Source: Deltaproteobacteria bacterium (lineage in GTDB: Bacteria > SAR324 > NAC60-12). Taken from it: a stretch of DNA of 5,075 nucleotides. A program made the position numbers and the translations under genes. The notes under the pieces are model-generated. The model searched no databases, was not told the origin of the DNA, and saw only the letters and a program-made list of their open reading frames with translations. Of this stretch, positions 4,702 to 5,075 are shown piece after piece. The first letter of the stretch is position 1. Every line of letters starts with the position of its first letter. Where the stretch lies: assembly GCA_002730365.1 (NCBI GenBank), contig PBZZ01000071.1:1-5075 (forward strand), written 5' to 3'.

Positions 4702-5075
4702 ATGCGGCTGACAGTCAATCAGGTAGAGCACATTCTGGAACGTTGGCATCGTTTGCGCCGCGGCAATCAAGTACATTTTGGTTCTTCTGATCCAACTCGC
4801 TTGACCATCGAAGCACGCCGCGAAGCTCAGCAATATGTTGCAGCTAACTCAACCGCTGGCACTGGGATCACTCCAAGAAATATCTTGGAGCGCATCGGCG
4901 ATTTTAAGATCCCAAACCCTGCAATTGATTATGCAGAACAGCGTCGAGCAGGACAGTTTTTGGATCCACCTTACATACCATCTGTTAATCCACCCGCCAT
5001 CCCCAAGCTTCAGGATCGCGTTCGCAGGCTTCGAGAACTACGAGAACGCAATGCGCAACGTCGTCAACGAACTAT
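4702..5075 (+). CDS. Unrecognised basic protein, N-terminal 124 residues (3' truncated by the window)
   Basis: An open frame starts at ATG 4702, ten bases after the FlgN-like stop, and runs past the window end without a stop. AAGGAT (4690-4695), overlapping the previous stop codon, is a reasonable ribosome-binding site six bases upstream. The visible part begins MRLTVNQVEHILERWHRL, then has DPTRLTIEARREAQQYVAA (34-52), a region with several prolines (about 94-109, including DPPYIPSVNPPAIPK), and an arginine-rich helix RVRRLRELRERNAQRRQR (114 to near the end). It has no signal peptide or membrane segment. The order of a short N-terminal helix, a D-x(3)-L-T/S-x-EAR element and a later RVxxLR helix faintly recalls FlgM, the anti-sigma-28 factor. 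However, the protein is already longer than usual FlgM and lacks its clear C-terminal motif. The operon position suggests a flagellar role. I do not recognise the family. Confidence 0.75.
   Translation, partial: MRLTVNQVEHILERWHRLRRGNQVHFGSSDPTRLTIEARREAQQYVAANSTAGTGITPRNILERIGDFKIPNPAIDYAEQRRAGQFLDPPYIPSVNPPAIPKLQDRVRRLRELRERNAQRRQRT

Overview
The window is a stretch of a bacterial flagellar locus, all on the + strand. In order it holds the tail of one flagellin gene (1-153), a long AT-rich gap, a complete flagellin gene (1010-1888), a second complete flagellin gene (2031-2894), the tRNA-modification GTPase gene mnmE (2918-4288), a small coiled-coil protein that resembles a FlgN-type export chaperone (4278-4691), and the first 124 codons of an unrecognised basic protein that runs off the window (4702-5075).

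The organism is a flagellated bacterium of moderate GC. Flagellins that begin MSLRINNN/MSLRINQN and carry a DGPxSLVISE segment, instead of the usual DDAAGLAIS, suggest a Gram-negative lineage of the former deltaproteobacterial or SAR324-like kind. That placement is a weak impression and was not tested. Nothing points to a plasmid, phage or insertion sequence.

Region by region: 154 to about 840 is non-coding and much richer in A+T than the genes. It carries several inverted repeats, the largest at 784-822. From about 841 to 1009 base composition rises again and the sequence becomes dense in perfect short hairpins up to the ribosome-binding site of the second flagellin. This reads as a structured mRNA leader. 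The 142-base gap between the two complete flagellins also carries two stem-loops. From 2031 onward genes are packed: gaps of 23 and 10 bases and one 11-base overlap indicate a single transcription unit of flagellin, mnmE, FlgN-like and the unknown gene.

Flagellins polymerise into the filament. A FlgN-type protein would chaperone hook-filament junction proteins, and a gene such as flgK may follow the window. The unusual member is mnmE, which makes the 5-substituted uridine at the wobble position of certain tRNAs and would here be co-expressed with late flagellar genes. No CRISPR array, tRNA, rRNA or mobile element was seen. The two best leads are the structured flagellin leader with its upstream palindrome, and the placement of mnmE inside a flagellin/chaperone operon.
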